Assembly (NCBI GenBank): GCA_963556255.1
Contig: OY744604.1
Location: 76,090,736-76,154,735 of the forward strand
Source of the DNA: Allolobophora icterica
Taxonomy: Eukaryota > Annelida > Clitellata > Crassiclitellata > Lumbricidae
Direction: 5' to 3'
DNA: 64,000 nucleotides
Below, in pieces: positions 44,093 to 54,959 of this stretch. Under the pieces are notes generated by a model. It worked only from the letters and a program-made list of their open reading frames with translations. It was not told where the DNA came from and did not search any database. The position numbers and the translations under genes were made by a program. Numbering within the stretch: the stretch's first letter is position 1; every line of letters starts with the position of its first letter.

Positions 44093-46700
44093 CATTCATT
44101 CAATTCAATTCAATATCGTTTATTGCCACCCTGACAGTTGTAACACTTATCTATACATATATCAATTATTTCGCAAGGAGTCTAGGAAGGCAAAAGGAAG
44201 ACCCAAAGGGACCAAGGTCCCGCTGACGGGCCGCCTATACATGTGAATTACCAAGACAGATTAAGATAAGAAGCAGAGAAGGAAGATGAAAGAAGAAAAA
44301 AGAAGCTCAAAGAGAGCATAACCAAAAAGAAAAATAACCATCTAGGTAATCTTAACTACTCTTAACTAAATTTAGCTCTCGCCAGAGGCCATTCAGCCGA
44401 CCTCCCCGCACCCCCACGTCGCTCACACACCCACCGAACAGAATATGCCAGAACGTTTCTCAGTGGAGCCACATTTGGAAGTTCCTCGGTATAGATCCAG
44501 GTGATCACGAACCAAGTAGAAATTCTTTAAGATTTTTTTTGAAAGCATAATAAGTGGTAGCGGAGCGGATAGCCTGAGGGATTGATTTCCATAGCATAGG
44601 GCCTGAAGATTTAATGCCAAACCCTCGTAAATTTGTACGCGCCCTGTCAGGGCGGTACGTGTGAGCATTTCTTGTTTGATAAGCGTGAACTTGCGAGCCT
44701 AAAGTAAAGTACCCTTCAGAGGACGCTGGTAGCAGTTTGTGCTCATATTGACAAAGGAATTTCCCTATTTGGAGGGCTCTGATTTGGTCTATTTTTAACA
44801 GTTTCAATTCTGCGTATAGGGGCCCTGTATGGGCGCGTCTGTCTGCCCCAGCGATTATCCTGAGTACTTTCTTTTGCAGTAATACCAATTTAAGTAGCCT
44901 TGAGTCGTAATTCGACGCCCAAATTATATTACAGACTTTACAGTACGTGAGGTAAGGATAAATTAAAGTATAGTATAATTGTTGCCTTATAGTTTTGGGT
45001 AGTAAATATGAAATTCTATTTAGTATTCCTATGGTTTTGGCTAATTTCTGCGCTATATAACTAATGTGGTTTTTCCAAGTTAGGTGCTGGTCAACCAGCA
45101 CACCCAAGAATTTTGTGGATTCCACTTGAGTAATTGCCTTCCCGTCAAAGTTCAATTTAAGGTCCAGGGGGTGGGCCTTTCTATGGCACGTAAATAGAAT
45201 AAAATTTGATTTATCTAAATTTAGAGTTAGACCATTTGCTAGGAGCCAGTTGCTGACTTTTGATAACTCGGCGTTTATAGTTTCCATAAGAACCAAACTA
45301 GACTCATGGGAGAAGAAAATGTTAGTATCATCGGCAAATAGTATATAATAAAGGATATCAGAAACTTTAGCTAAGTCATTTATGTATATCAGGAAAAGGA
45401 GGGGTCCAAGGTTTGAGCCCTGGGGGACTCCGTAGGTAATGTTTCCTATCTCTGATGAGGCCCCGTTACAGACGACCCTTTGGCTGCGATTATCGAAATA
45501 GCTGTAGAACCATTTTAATTGTGTTCCCCTTATTCCATAGTTTTGGAGCTTTTTCAAGAGAATTTTGTGGTCGACCATGTCAAAGGCCTTAGCCAAGTCC
45601 AGGAATATGCCCACCAAATATTCATTATTATCTATAGCTTTAGTAATTCGGTCTTCCATATCTAACAAGGCCATGAATGTAGAATGTCCTTGTTGGAAGC
45701 CGTGCTGGGAATGATGTATAATCTTCATCTTTGTAATGTAGCTATTGAGTCTATTATACATTATTTTTTCAAGATATTTGTAGAAGTAAGGGAGTATTGA
45801 GATTGGTCGATAGTTACCTAGACTCTCTTTGTCTCCTTTTTTGAAAATAGGGATTACTTTAGCTATCTTTAACTTGTCAGGGACTATACCAAGAGTGAGG
45901 GAAGAATTAATGATTTCGGTTAGAGGATGGATAACCAGCTTCAGATTGGGAGTAACAATGCAGGGGTCAATATCGTCAGCTCCCCTGGAGTGAGTTTTCT
46001 TGATGAGCCTGCCTATGTCCATCATCTCCTCAGGAGTGGTTAGCGTTAGCCCCATAGACTCTTTCAGAGAGGGAGGCATGTATTCCTCAAAGGAACAAGC
46101 AGCTTCTGGAAGTTTCTCAGCTAGGTCTGTCGCTATAGTTAAAAAGTAATTGTTAAATTTATTCGCTATTATTCTAGAGTCCTCTGTTTTTTCCCCATCT
46201 ATTATTAGGAGGTTAATTTTGGTATCTCTAGTTTCTAGATGCATGGCCGATCTTACAAGTTTCCAGGTTGCTTTTAAATCAGTGTGGTGCTTATGAAATT
46301 CTATGGCATAGTAGTTTTTTTCTGCATTTACTCTAATTGCTTTAAATTTGTTCCTATAGGTCACAAATTTTTGTTTGTTTTCTAGGTTCGGATCTTTAAG
46401 AAACTTGGAATATAAACGATTCTTCTTCTGGCAGGACTTTAATAAGCCAGGAGTCATCCAGGGCTGTCTAAATCGGTTCCTTCCCGTTCTTGTCTCAGTT
46501 TTAATTGGGAACGCATTATCATACATTTTACTATAGTCTTCTATAAACAGGTCATAAGCTTTATTAGGGTTCCCATCTCTGCACAGTTTGTAAACTGGGT
46601 CCCAGTTCACTTCCGAAAGAGCTCGCTTAAATTGGGATAAACCTTCCTCGTTCACTAAACGTGCGTCTCTTCGGTCACTCTTTGCTTTATCGAATCACAT
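44093..46700 (-). mobile_element. CR1/L2-like LINE, 5'-truncated, about 2.6 kb
   Basis: The whole copy runs on the minus strand from about 46700 to a 3' end near 44093. It has a 410-bp 3' UTR ending GCAATAAACGATATTGAATT and (TTGAA)n/(TGAA)n. The endonuclease half is missing. Confidence 0.85.
44505..46655 (-). CDS. LINE ORF2 reverse transcriptase, 716 codons, uninterrupted
   Basis: The protein copies LINE RNA into DNA at a nicked target. RT motifs are in order and intact: FKKGDKESLGNYRPIS (270-286), GFQQGHST (319-326), FLDLAKAFDMVDH (351-363, catalytic Asp 353), GVPQGSNLGPLL (409-420), FADD (440-443) and KFLGVLVDQHLTW. An upstream SWMTPG-like linker (QPWMTPGLLKSCQKKNRLYS, 64-83) precedes it. 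The endonuclease is absent and the start shown is simply the first start-type codon in a truncated copy. A stop lies about 20 codons upstream of the truncation point. The lack of stops and frameshifts over 2.1 kb suggests a recent insertion from an active family. Clade (CR1, L2, Daphne or Crack) not resolved. Confidence 0.9.
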   Translation of the reverse strand: MNEEGLSQFKRALSEVNWDPVYKLCRDGNPNKAYDLFIEDYSKMYDNAFPIKTETRTGRNRFRQPWMTPGLLKSCQKKNRLYSKFLKDPNLENKQKFVTYRNKFKAIRVNAEKNYYAIEFHKHHTDLKATWKLVRSAMHLETRDTKINLLIIDGEKTEDSRIIANKFNNYFLTIATDLAEKLPEAACSFEEYMPPSLKESMGLTLTTPEEMMDIGRLIKKTHSRGADDIDPCIVTPNLKLVIHPLTEIINSSLTLGIVPDKLKIAKVIPIFKKGDKESLGNYRPISILPYFYKYLEKIMYNRLNSYITKMKIIHHSQHGFQQGHSTFMALLDMEDRITKAIDNNEYLVGIFLDLAKAFDMVDHKILLKKLQNYGIRGTQLKWFYSYFDNRSQRVVCNGASSEIGNITYGVPQGSNLGPLLFLIYINDLAKVSDILYYILFADDTNIFFSHESSLVLMETINAELSKVSNWLLANGLTLNLDKSNFILFTCHRKAHPLDLKLNFDGKAITQVESTKFLGVLVDQHLTWKNHISYIAQKLAKTIGILNRISYLLPKTIRQQLYYTLIYPYLTYCKVCNIIWASNYDSRLLKLVLLQKKVLRIIAGADRRAHTGPLYAELKLLKIDQIRALQIGKFLCQYEHKLLPASSEGYFTLGSQVHAYQTRNAHTYRPDRARTNLRGFGIKSSGPMLWKSIPQAIRSATTYYAFKKNLKEFLLGS

Positions 46701-46989
46701 TGCATGTTTTGAACGATATTTGCTCTAAATTGGCTTCATTATGCATGCTTTTTCAGAAAGTGGCTTTACATATCTTGATGCATTCCATCTTGCACATGGT
46801 ATAATTATTAAAATTTGAGGAAAGTACTTTGGTGATGTAGTTTCATGGGGTGATAAAGTAAGGTCTCTTTGTGAGAACCCTTTGTCTACTATTGGGAATA
46901 CTCGAGGAAATGAGTTCAACATGCTAGAGAAATGTGTTATGTGTGTACTCAATATTAATGAAACAACACAATATTAATTAAAAATTATT

Positions 46990-47310
46990 CTGGTTGGAAT
47001 GGGTGCTCGATAGTGTATTTGTCAGCGTGTTGGACTGTCAGTCGAGAGGTCGGTGGCTCAAATCCTCGCTAGGGCAGAAATCTGGTTCGAGCTATCTGCT
47101 CCATCTGATGATCTGTACCCCTTAACCAATTCAGCTATAAGAAGTACGGCGACCGGACACTGTCGGTGAGAAGATGATACGTCGAGGGAGAGGACTGGCA
47201 GTGGCCACCTGCGCTCATTTGGCGAGGCTACGAAAATAAAATCGTTAACACTTCATACCCATGGATGCCTCAGGGCTAGCTAACGGGACTGCTCTTCTTC
47301 TTCTATTAAT
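46990..47310 (+). mobile_element. tRNA-derived SINE, fuller copy
   Basis: The head (about 47001-47090) has GTCGAGAGGTCGGTGGCTC, a B-box-like GGCTCAAATCC and an A-box-like CGATAGTGTATTTGTC. The body contains GGTGAGAAGATGATACG, GAGAGGACTGGCAGTGGCC and AACACTTCATACCC, ending GGGACTGCTCTTCTTCTTC. The body is shared with 33930-34105. Confidence 0.75.
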
Positions 47311-47634
47311 TTATTAATTTATTATGCTACGTCTTGGCTCATTAGCTCCTCATCGATGCAAGCCTATAAAATCCGTGTGAAGCTAGATACTAAAGAAATT
47401 TCTTTAAATGCAGATTTGTTTTTGGAAAATTAGATTCATCAGTGTACAGTCGCCAATTACCACCGTAAGTTTGTAAGTAAGTATGCTTACATTAATTAAT
47501 CAATCTGATTGGCATGCATTAAATTACGCCTTTCCTTAGCCCTGTTGAAAATCGTACATTTATCTAACGAATTATAGTATATTATTTATGACATTGAAAT
47601 CATTATATTAAATGTCAGACTTACCTATCATTAC
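47311..47634. other. No feature seen
   Basis: AT-rich spacer. Confidence 0.4.
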
Positions 47635-48300
47635 ATGAATATTTAATATCCAAAATAAAGTATCACGCAGCAGCATGGTTTCATGGTTTAGTCTGCAAAT
47701 AACGCAGGATCCCTTCCATTCCACACAGGCAGGCTCCAGCCGACTATCGACTGCGCGTATCAGTGTTTCAGAGGACCTGAAGGCGGAATTGGCCAATTGC
47801 CATGTAGAAGGCAATTGGCTGGCCGACCTAATTCATGCCGTTTCGAAATACACTGTGAATGATTCACAACCGGCTGAGTCTACTTTGGGCTCCATTAACC
47901 AGACATAATGAAAATCAGTTATTTTGCTATTCTTACAACAGAGTATTAGGTTCCGTGTAGTATCGCTCGGCCCACAAGCAGCAGAGAAAAAATAAATGAG
48001 CACAAAAACAGTTACATATATCCTTGACGGAAATTTTAATTGTAATCATATATTTATATAGCGCATTTTAAAGGGAGACTCACGAAAGGCGTTCGCGAAT
48101 GATTTTCAACGAATAAAGGTATGGCCTAACGAAAGACCCAGGAGCTCATGTCATAGGTTCCTGGATAGGTAACCTATCCCAGAAAGTTCGAGCAATCACA
48201 TCGAAGCTTCTGTGCTGCACTGTAGGAGTTCAGACTGGGGAAAACAAGATCGCCCTGTGCATCATATCTAAGAAATCTACGGATCAGGATTTATCAGTAA
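47635..48300. repeat. Duplicated segment, copy 1
   Basis: TGAATATTT through CAGCAGCATGGTTTCATG, CCATTCCACACAGGCAGGC, TTTGGGCTCCATTAACCAG, AGTATTAGGTTCCGTGTAG and ATAGCGCATTTTAAAGGGAG matches 49722-50350 at perhaps 75-80 percent. Two separate hAT-type insertions (48392, 48690) lie between the copies. The phrase ATATAGCGC suggests that part of the unit is a retroposon 3' end. Confidence 0.8.
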
Positions 48301-48391
48301 TTTCTAACATGCTAGAGTTAATCGTTGCTGCGTTTGCGTACCGAACTTATTCTTCATAGTTGCGACGGATTCAAAACGTTTAGATGGTGTT

Positions 48392-48575
48392 CATGGGCTC
48401 CGGAGGGGTGGGAAGGGGGCATTTGACCCCCTGGATTTTGAAAGTTGTCACATTTTCTGTGTTCGTGAATAGCTTTTCCAAGCAAAAACGTAATTTTTCC
48501 CTCTGGACAAATTTTTTCCTCCTAGAAACATTTCCTCCCCCCCCCGGAAGAATTCCTGCTAGGCCTACGCCCTTG
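48392..48575. mobile_element. hAT-type MITE, 184 bp
   Basis: CATGGGCTCCGG at the left and CCTACGCCCTTG at the right are imperfect inverse ends. They are flanked by ATGGTGTT (48384-48391) and AAGGTGTT (48576-48583), an 8-bp TSD with one mismatch. The body is rich in CCCCC and TTTTTCC words. Confidence 0.7.
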
Positions 48576-48689
48576 AAGGTGTTTTCTTTGCAGTTTCAAT
48601 TTGCAAGTCGTCTTGATCTACGTGAATGCATCATGTAGGCCGATCCTTCCTGATCTGCGATCGAGTCTGGGATAACAGACTGTGTAGGC

Positions 48690-49634
48690 CAGGGGTGGGC
48701 AAACTTTTTGCACATGGGGCCACATTAAACGCCAAAAAAATTCGGAGGGCCGGATAACAAATTTTTAACTTTTAATAACGACTAACACGGAAAGAAGTTT
48801 ACTATTTATAGTATATTAAATACACTTTGGGTGTTACTAATGAGATGTATGCGACTGTGAACATGCATGCATTTAATTAACAAGTTTCCCATAAATCCCC
48901 ATAATCCGGAGTGATTGCGCTGGTTCCAACTCACAGTTCGAGTTCAAGTATAGATTACTTAACTGAGACCTGCACCTGGATTTGTTTATCTTCATAGTTG
49001 AAAATCTTTGTTGACAGGACTGGTGTAAGTATAAAGTATTTGCGAATAACACAAACATTTTAAAAGAAAAAGTTTGTAGATTTTAGAATTTTCCTTCCTG
49101 AGCAAAGAAAAGAATGTTATCAGGCCTGGTCCTTTGAGCTGTTCTTTGAGAACAATGTCACGTTGTGGGTCGGTTAACTCCAGGTGAAGTTCCGTAGGAG
49201 CTAATTGTCAATGTCAAATGTGAACGGTATTGTAAGCAAAGCAAATTCAGTGTCAATTGATACAAAATCCGCAAATCGTCTGGAGAACTCTTCTATGAAA
49301 CTTGAAAGCTGAAGGCTATATTTCCCGTAGTTTTGTTCTTTCATCTGCTTTGAAAGCAACATTAGCTTTGCTTGAACGGATTTCACTTTTGCGCATACAG
49401 ATCACGTGCAAAAACCTCTGCAGGGAAGTGGGGAAAATCGGCAGAGCTAATGCATAGAGTTATTATTAAAGACAAGACCAGAATAGTAAGCAAGAGAGCA
49501 GCGCCACTTGAGTAAAACGAAGAAAACTTCTCGCGGTCTGAATTTTTAAAAAAATTTCTGAAGGATTGTGGGGGCCGGATAAAAAGTGTTGGCGGGCCGG
49601 ATCCGGCCCGCGGGCCGTAGTTTGCCCACCTCTG
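48690..49634 (-). mobile_element. Internally deleted hAT element, TIR CAGGGGTGGGCAAACT
   Basis: Left CAGGGGTGGGCAAACT and right AGTTTGCCCACCTCTG are inverted, and GGCCGGAT words lie subterminally on both sides. A perfect 8-bp TSD, GTGTAGGC, flanks it (48682-48689 and 49635-49642). It still carries the transposase C-terminal region on the minus strand. Confidence 0.92.
48868..49390 (-). pseudogene. hAT transposase C-terminal remnant
   Basis: The minus strand reads NYGKYSLQLSSFIEEFSRRF and ADFVSIDTEFALLTIPF. A second stretch is TELHLELTDPQRDIVLKEQL, then ITFFSLLRK. The third is CQQRFSTMKINKSRCRSQLS. This is the C-terminal half of a ZBED/FAM200-type hAT transposase, including the dimerisation motif CEQ-x-FS-x-MK-x-NKS-x-xRS-x-L. 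The catalytic N-terminal half has been deleted and frames shift between blocks, so it is inactive. Confidence 0.8.
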
Positions 49635-49721
49635 GTGTAGGCCGTCTACAGCCGGCAGCTGTCCTTTTCGAGTGAACTCATAGGTTAGTCACCGACCAGC
49701 ACGCCACGAATGCCTGTTTCA

Positions 49722-50350
49722 TGAATATTTTGTATCCAAAATAAGGTAACATGAAGCAGCATGGTTTCATGCCGTAAATCCGCGATTTGGTTGTTTCCAT
49801 TCCACACTGGCAGGCTCTTGTCGACTTTCGACTGACGCATATTATATCAGTGAAGTAAGCTAGCTGGTTTGTTCAGAGCGCCTGCAGCTGGGGCCGACCT
49901 AAACTACCAGTGGGAGGCAAATGCTTACTGCGCAGACGCCCCGCCAGAATATAGGCGTACTGTGAATGATTCACAGCCTGCTGAGTCTACCTTGGGCTCC
50001 ATTGCCCATACATAATGAAAATCAATTCTTTGCTATTCTTGCAGAAGAGTATTAGGTTTCGTGTGGTATCGCTCGACCCACACACAGCAGAGAAATCAAT
50101 CAGTATAAAAGAAGTTACATGTACATAATATCATTGTCAGAAATCTTAATTGTAATTATGTGTTAATATAGCGCCTTTTAAAGAGAGCCTCATCAAAGGC
50201 GTTCCCGGATGATTTCAAAGCGTTTGCAGAATAAAGGTAGAGCTTAGCGAAAGATCCGAGTGCTCATGTCATAGGGCGCTAGGCAACCTATCCCAGAAAA
50301 ATTTTTTACCAATCATATCGAAGCTTCTCTGCTGTGCTGTAGAAGATATA
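49722..50350. repeat. Duplicated segment, copy 2
   Basis: Counterpart of 47635-48300 in direct orientation. Confidence 0.8.
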
Positions 50351-50819
50351 AAGTTAGGGAACAAGAAGATAATATAGAGATGAGGCCGAGACACAGTAAT
50401 TGATTGAAGCGCATATCATCAAGTTATTCGACTTCTGCATCGTCACGGCCTCGACGAATAGCCATACGTGCGTCATCCTCCACTAATGAGGGACTGCTTG
50501 ATGATGATATCATCTCGTGTTGCAAGCGTGACAATCTGTCGACTTGTTTAATGCAGGCTTCTCGAATTTGAGCCCATCCAGGTCTACCCGTTCATCGTCA
50601 TATCTCACTCTCTCCCGTTCCCAGTCACTACTCGCCTCAAGTTTTCCAACCGATCCACATCCCACACCGCACCTCAACTCTAGAACGAACTTCCCTCTGA
50701 ATTCCGCCAATATAGCCACTCACTCACCGCCATCTGCCTCTGGTTCCTCTAGATTTCACCACACAGGCTTCCACTCCAAATCGAAGTCTCACCTCGTCAA
50801 GAATTCCTACCCTAATCCA

Positions 50820-51270
<451 letters not shown>

Positions 51271-52077
51271 TTACTGTTCCCACATGAAGATACAGCTTTT
51301 CGAATCTCCTGATTAACCTCTTAATCTTCGATCTTCCATTCAGACCATGGGCATCGTTTTCTGGGCCGTATGCTGATGGTACGCAGAGGAAAGCAATGAT
51401 TCAGCTTGACACTCGGTAAATGTAAATGCAAACCCCCGAAAATTCCTTACTCTAGATTGCCTAAATTTTACATTTTGGTATACTGTGTTACAGTGTGTTA
51501 AATATAATATCCTAAATGTATGCTATATTATATTATTATACTACTATTTTATACTTTGTTAGAATTATTATTATTGTACAAGTTTTATTTTTATTTGTGC
51601 GCTGGCGGTTAAACAATTATGTAGGCAGACTTGGCAAAAAAGATAGTTGCTGCTGCCATGTACGACTTGGAAATTGCCATCGGGCGCGAACCGCGATCCG
51701 CACGCTCTCTAATACAGTGGGACCCAGCAGGCAAAACACATTCCTTTCATGCATAATTGCTCGATAATGACATGCCATGGAGTACGTATGATACAACTGT
51801 GACTAAGTTGGAATATTCAGCAATTGCTTCATTGTGTGAACGATTCGTGTCGATGCTGCAGTGCCCAGAGGGAGTAATAACGTCTGAGAAGCCAAGAATG
51901 TCAAAACATGTCTAATCATGTTCACTGAATGCTAGTGAATCGGATAAAACCTCACTGATGGAACATGCATGTATGTGTGTATGTGTGTGTATGTATGAAT
52001 GTGTGTTGATAGCAATGTATGTATAGATGTTTGTATTTATGCATATGTGTGTAGATGTATGTATGTATGCATGGAAA
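51271..52077. other. No feature seen; GTAT-rich low-complexity region
   Basis: 51970-52070 is rich in TGTATGTATG and GTGTGTATG words. Confidence 0.4.
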
Positions 52078-52140
52078 TAAGCAAGTAAGTAAGTAAGTAG
52101 CCTTTATTTGCATATGACAAGCGCACATGCATCACATGTA
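52078..52140 (-). mobile_element. LINE 3' tail (ACTT)n, minus strand
   Basis: AAGCAAGTAAGTAAGTAAGT followed by AGCCTTTATTTGC reads inversely as GCAAATAAAGGCT followed by (ACTT)n, a CR1-like 3' end. The coding part is not visible. Confidence 0.55.
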
Positions 52141-53017
52141 TACAATGATTATATACATTATATACATTTTGAAAACAAAACTATAACATGAAAACAAAAC
52201 TATAACATGAGCAGCTTATAAGGTCACACATTTACCACAAGATATAATTAAAGATGCATCGATTATGTGTACATGTAAGCAATTATGTAGATATGTATAT
52301 GTACATGTATAGATGTAAGTATGTACATACATAATATGTATGTATGTATATACATTTATATTTGTATCTAATTATGTATTTATGTATGTATGTACTTATG
52401 TAGGCATGTATATGGGTGTGAATGTATTCTGTATGCATGCTGTATGTTGGCATATTTAAAAGTAAGTGGATGTGTGTAGGCCTACTGACGTATTTATGCA
52501 AGCATTTCTATTCAGATATACACCATTATGTATGTAGGAAGGTAACTGAATGATCAAGGAAAGTGGGACCAGGCCAACCATGTCAAAACGCAAGAGGAGG
52601 CCACATAAACGAGGACAGTGGCAACAGATAAAACAGCAGTGGTTCTTATGTCTCATGGAATTCTCACGCTTTGATGAAAATAAATAAACTTAAAATATTC
52701 TCAAGTCACTAACTGCGAAGCCATAAACACACCCAGCGGGCGTTTGCCAAATAAGAGACCAAGATAGCCAGCCATGTGCATGAAGTGTGGCTTCAATTTT
52801 CTTACCTTCGACAGACAGACAGACTGTTGATGCGTCTGGTCTTCCCATCGACAGTGGGCGTTAATGGACTTAACGCGGGGTCAAGTAAGGGGTCGAGCGC
52901 AGGCTATTCTGTGTATTTCGGTATAAATATATGATATAGGCGTGTAAATATAATATATATATATAGCTCATGTATAATGTATATCCACTAATAGGGCTAT
53001 ATAAATATATAGATACG
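52141..53017. other. No feature seen
   Basis: AT-rich DNA with GTATGTATGTA runs (52320-52420). Confidence 0.4.
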
Positions 53018-53461
53018 AGTGTTGGCAGGGGCGTCTACACCAGAGCCTTCTATTATAGAGAGTTCGGCTTACTGCCATTGAGCCCATGGTAAACGGATTC
53101 CTGCATTCTCATTGGTCGGCTGACATGGACGCCATTTTTGTTCCATTGGTGGGATTGAGTTCCTAGCAACCATGTGCGTTTGCCCAATTCACGTACCAGA
53201 CTTTTCACTTTTGTTTTTATCTGTGCTATCGCCAATATTATAATATGGACTGTATTGTAGACTAAACAATAATCAAGCCTATCCCGAATAAAGGAAATTT
53301 AAGCTGACGCGTATGTAGGCGGACGTAAACTTATTACAGTGGACGATACTTCCAAGCTTTCTCATCATAAACGAAACCGCCATAACAGCTGCTCTGCCTC
53401 CTCTCGCTGGTCTCTCGGGCAACAGGACTCGGACTTCACTGGACACAGAGGGGCCGCAGCG

Positions 53462-53641
53462 CAAGGCCGTAGCTAGGGGGGTGTTTTTGGTGTTTAAACA
53501 CCCCCCGAAATTAAATAATGTAAAAATGAAATAACGCATTTACTAACTACAAACCCTTTGGTCGGTTGACTCGGTTGCATGTCCGCTTGCTTAAGGACGA
53601 GAAAACACCCCCCCCCAAACAAAATTCTGGCTACGAGCCTG
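53462..53641. mobile_element. hAT-type MITE, 180 bp, inside the P element
   Basis: It starts CAAGGCCGTAGCTAGGGGG and ends TCTGGCTACGAGCCTG (inverse CAGGCTCGTAGCCAGA). Perfect TSD CCGCAGCG flanks it (53454-53461 and 53642-53649). The flanking DNA is a diverged copy of the 26980/50820 repeat. Confidence 0.9.
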
Positions 53642-53649
53642 CCGCAGCG

Positions 53650-54662
53650 TGACGTCCACTTACCAGATCAAATCCACACAAGGAATAGGCATCGCATCGA
53701 TATTTTTGGTAACGACAATACGGTATATTAAACACTATAATTATGTTATCTAAATTGAATGTTTTCTGAGTCACTCTGAGTCATTTTCAATGTATGATTA
53801 CGAGCGGCGGACACAGGACGGGTAGGATGGGAGGGGGTTTCGTCCGAATTTTTTGGGGTGCGTCAAATTTTTTTAAGCCTGCGGGCGCCCCTGACTGGAC
53901 ATCGACCTCTGGACAGCCCCTATGATAAGCTTTAGAAATTTGAAGATTATGATCTTTGATCTCAAACGTCCCATGGTTTGCTAATTAAGCCTACCCTGAA
54001 TTCCTCTGCGTTTAGACTAGTAGTTTCGTTCAGTAGAACAGTGAGATTATTTTTAAGTTTTTCAGTAGCCCATCCTAAGATTAAACCAGAGCTTCCTACA
54101 ACTTTTCCAGAGTAAGACACCCATTCAGTAACGGCACTTTCATTTAGTTTCTTCCAGTTAATACTTTATTTTAAGGTCAAGCACTGTTCTTACGCTACAT
54201 AATGCTTGGTTATGAGAGTGGGAATAAGTAAATATTAAATAAGAAGTATAACAGCTACTGATTAATCGCTTTCAGGCAGATCTGGGCATGTCAAAGGCAG
54301 CAATACAACTAAGCTTAAACTATTTAGGTTGCCATTCTGCCATCCATTCACAGCACCCACACAGCAACTTCATGGCACCCTGGTTGGGAAAAAATACATT
54401 ACAGTAATAAAGGAATCAATAGCTTTAATTTCGATTACATGTATTTCTGTTTACTTTCAGAAGCAATTTGAAAAATTATAAATAACTGAAGATAATAGTC
54501 ACAAACACTTGACCACTCTGACAACACATCATCAAATACTGATGCTATAATGCAAATGCACGTACCTACCACTAGAACATGAAGATTTGTTTAAAATTAT
54601 GACTAAACCATATAATTATTTTCACTGATCATGTCTTAAGGCACATGAACTCATTTAGAATT
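53650..54662. other. P element, region 3' of the transposase gene
   Basis: Contains a CACAGGACGGGTAGG / GCGGGCGCCCCTG segment (53815-53895) that looks like another small MITE without a readable TSD, then a tail of the dispersed repeat (TAAGCTTTAGAAATTTG). No gene is seen. Confidence 0.4.
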
Positions 54663-54846
54663 GCTGTTGAGAAATATTAGCAATGCGAACTGCGAAAATC
54701 TCAAAACCATCAGTTACCGACTACTGATAACCTATAAGAGTACAAGTAAAAGATTCCATGCAAATATTATCAATGCAAAAATCTCAAAACCATCAGTTAC
54801 CGACGAACTGATAAAGTATAAGAGTACATGTAAAAGATTCCATTAG
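54663..54846. repeat. Tandem duplication, unit about 98 bp
   Basis: AATCTCAAAACCATCAGTTACCGAC, TATAAGAGTACA and GTAAAAGATTCCAT occur twice in order, just downstream of the P transposase stop codon. Confidence 0.85.
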
Positions 54847-54852
54847 TCTGAG

Positions 54853-54858
54853 TTTATT
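54853..54858 (-). terminator. Candidate polyadenylation signal of the P transposase
   Basis: AATAAA on the minus strand, about 100 bp past the stop codon. Confidence 0.45.
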
Positions 54859-54959
54859 CATTTGCTGTATGTTTGTATTCTAAAGAAGTAAGATTACATT
54901 TCAGCAAATTACAGACATGCATAAAATGTTTACATGCATAAAATGTTTTATCTGTTGAT

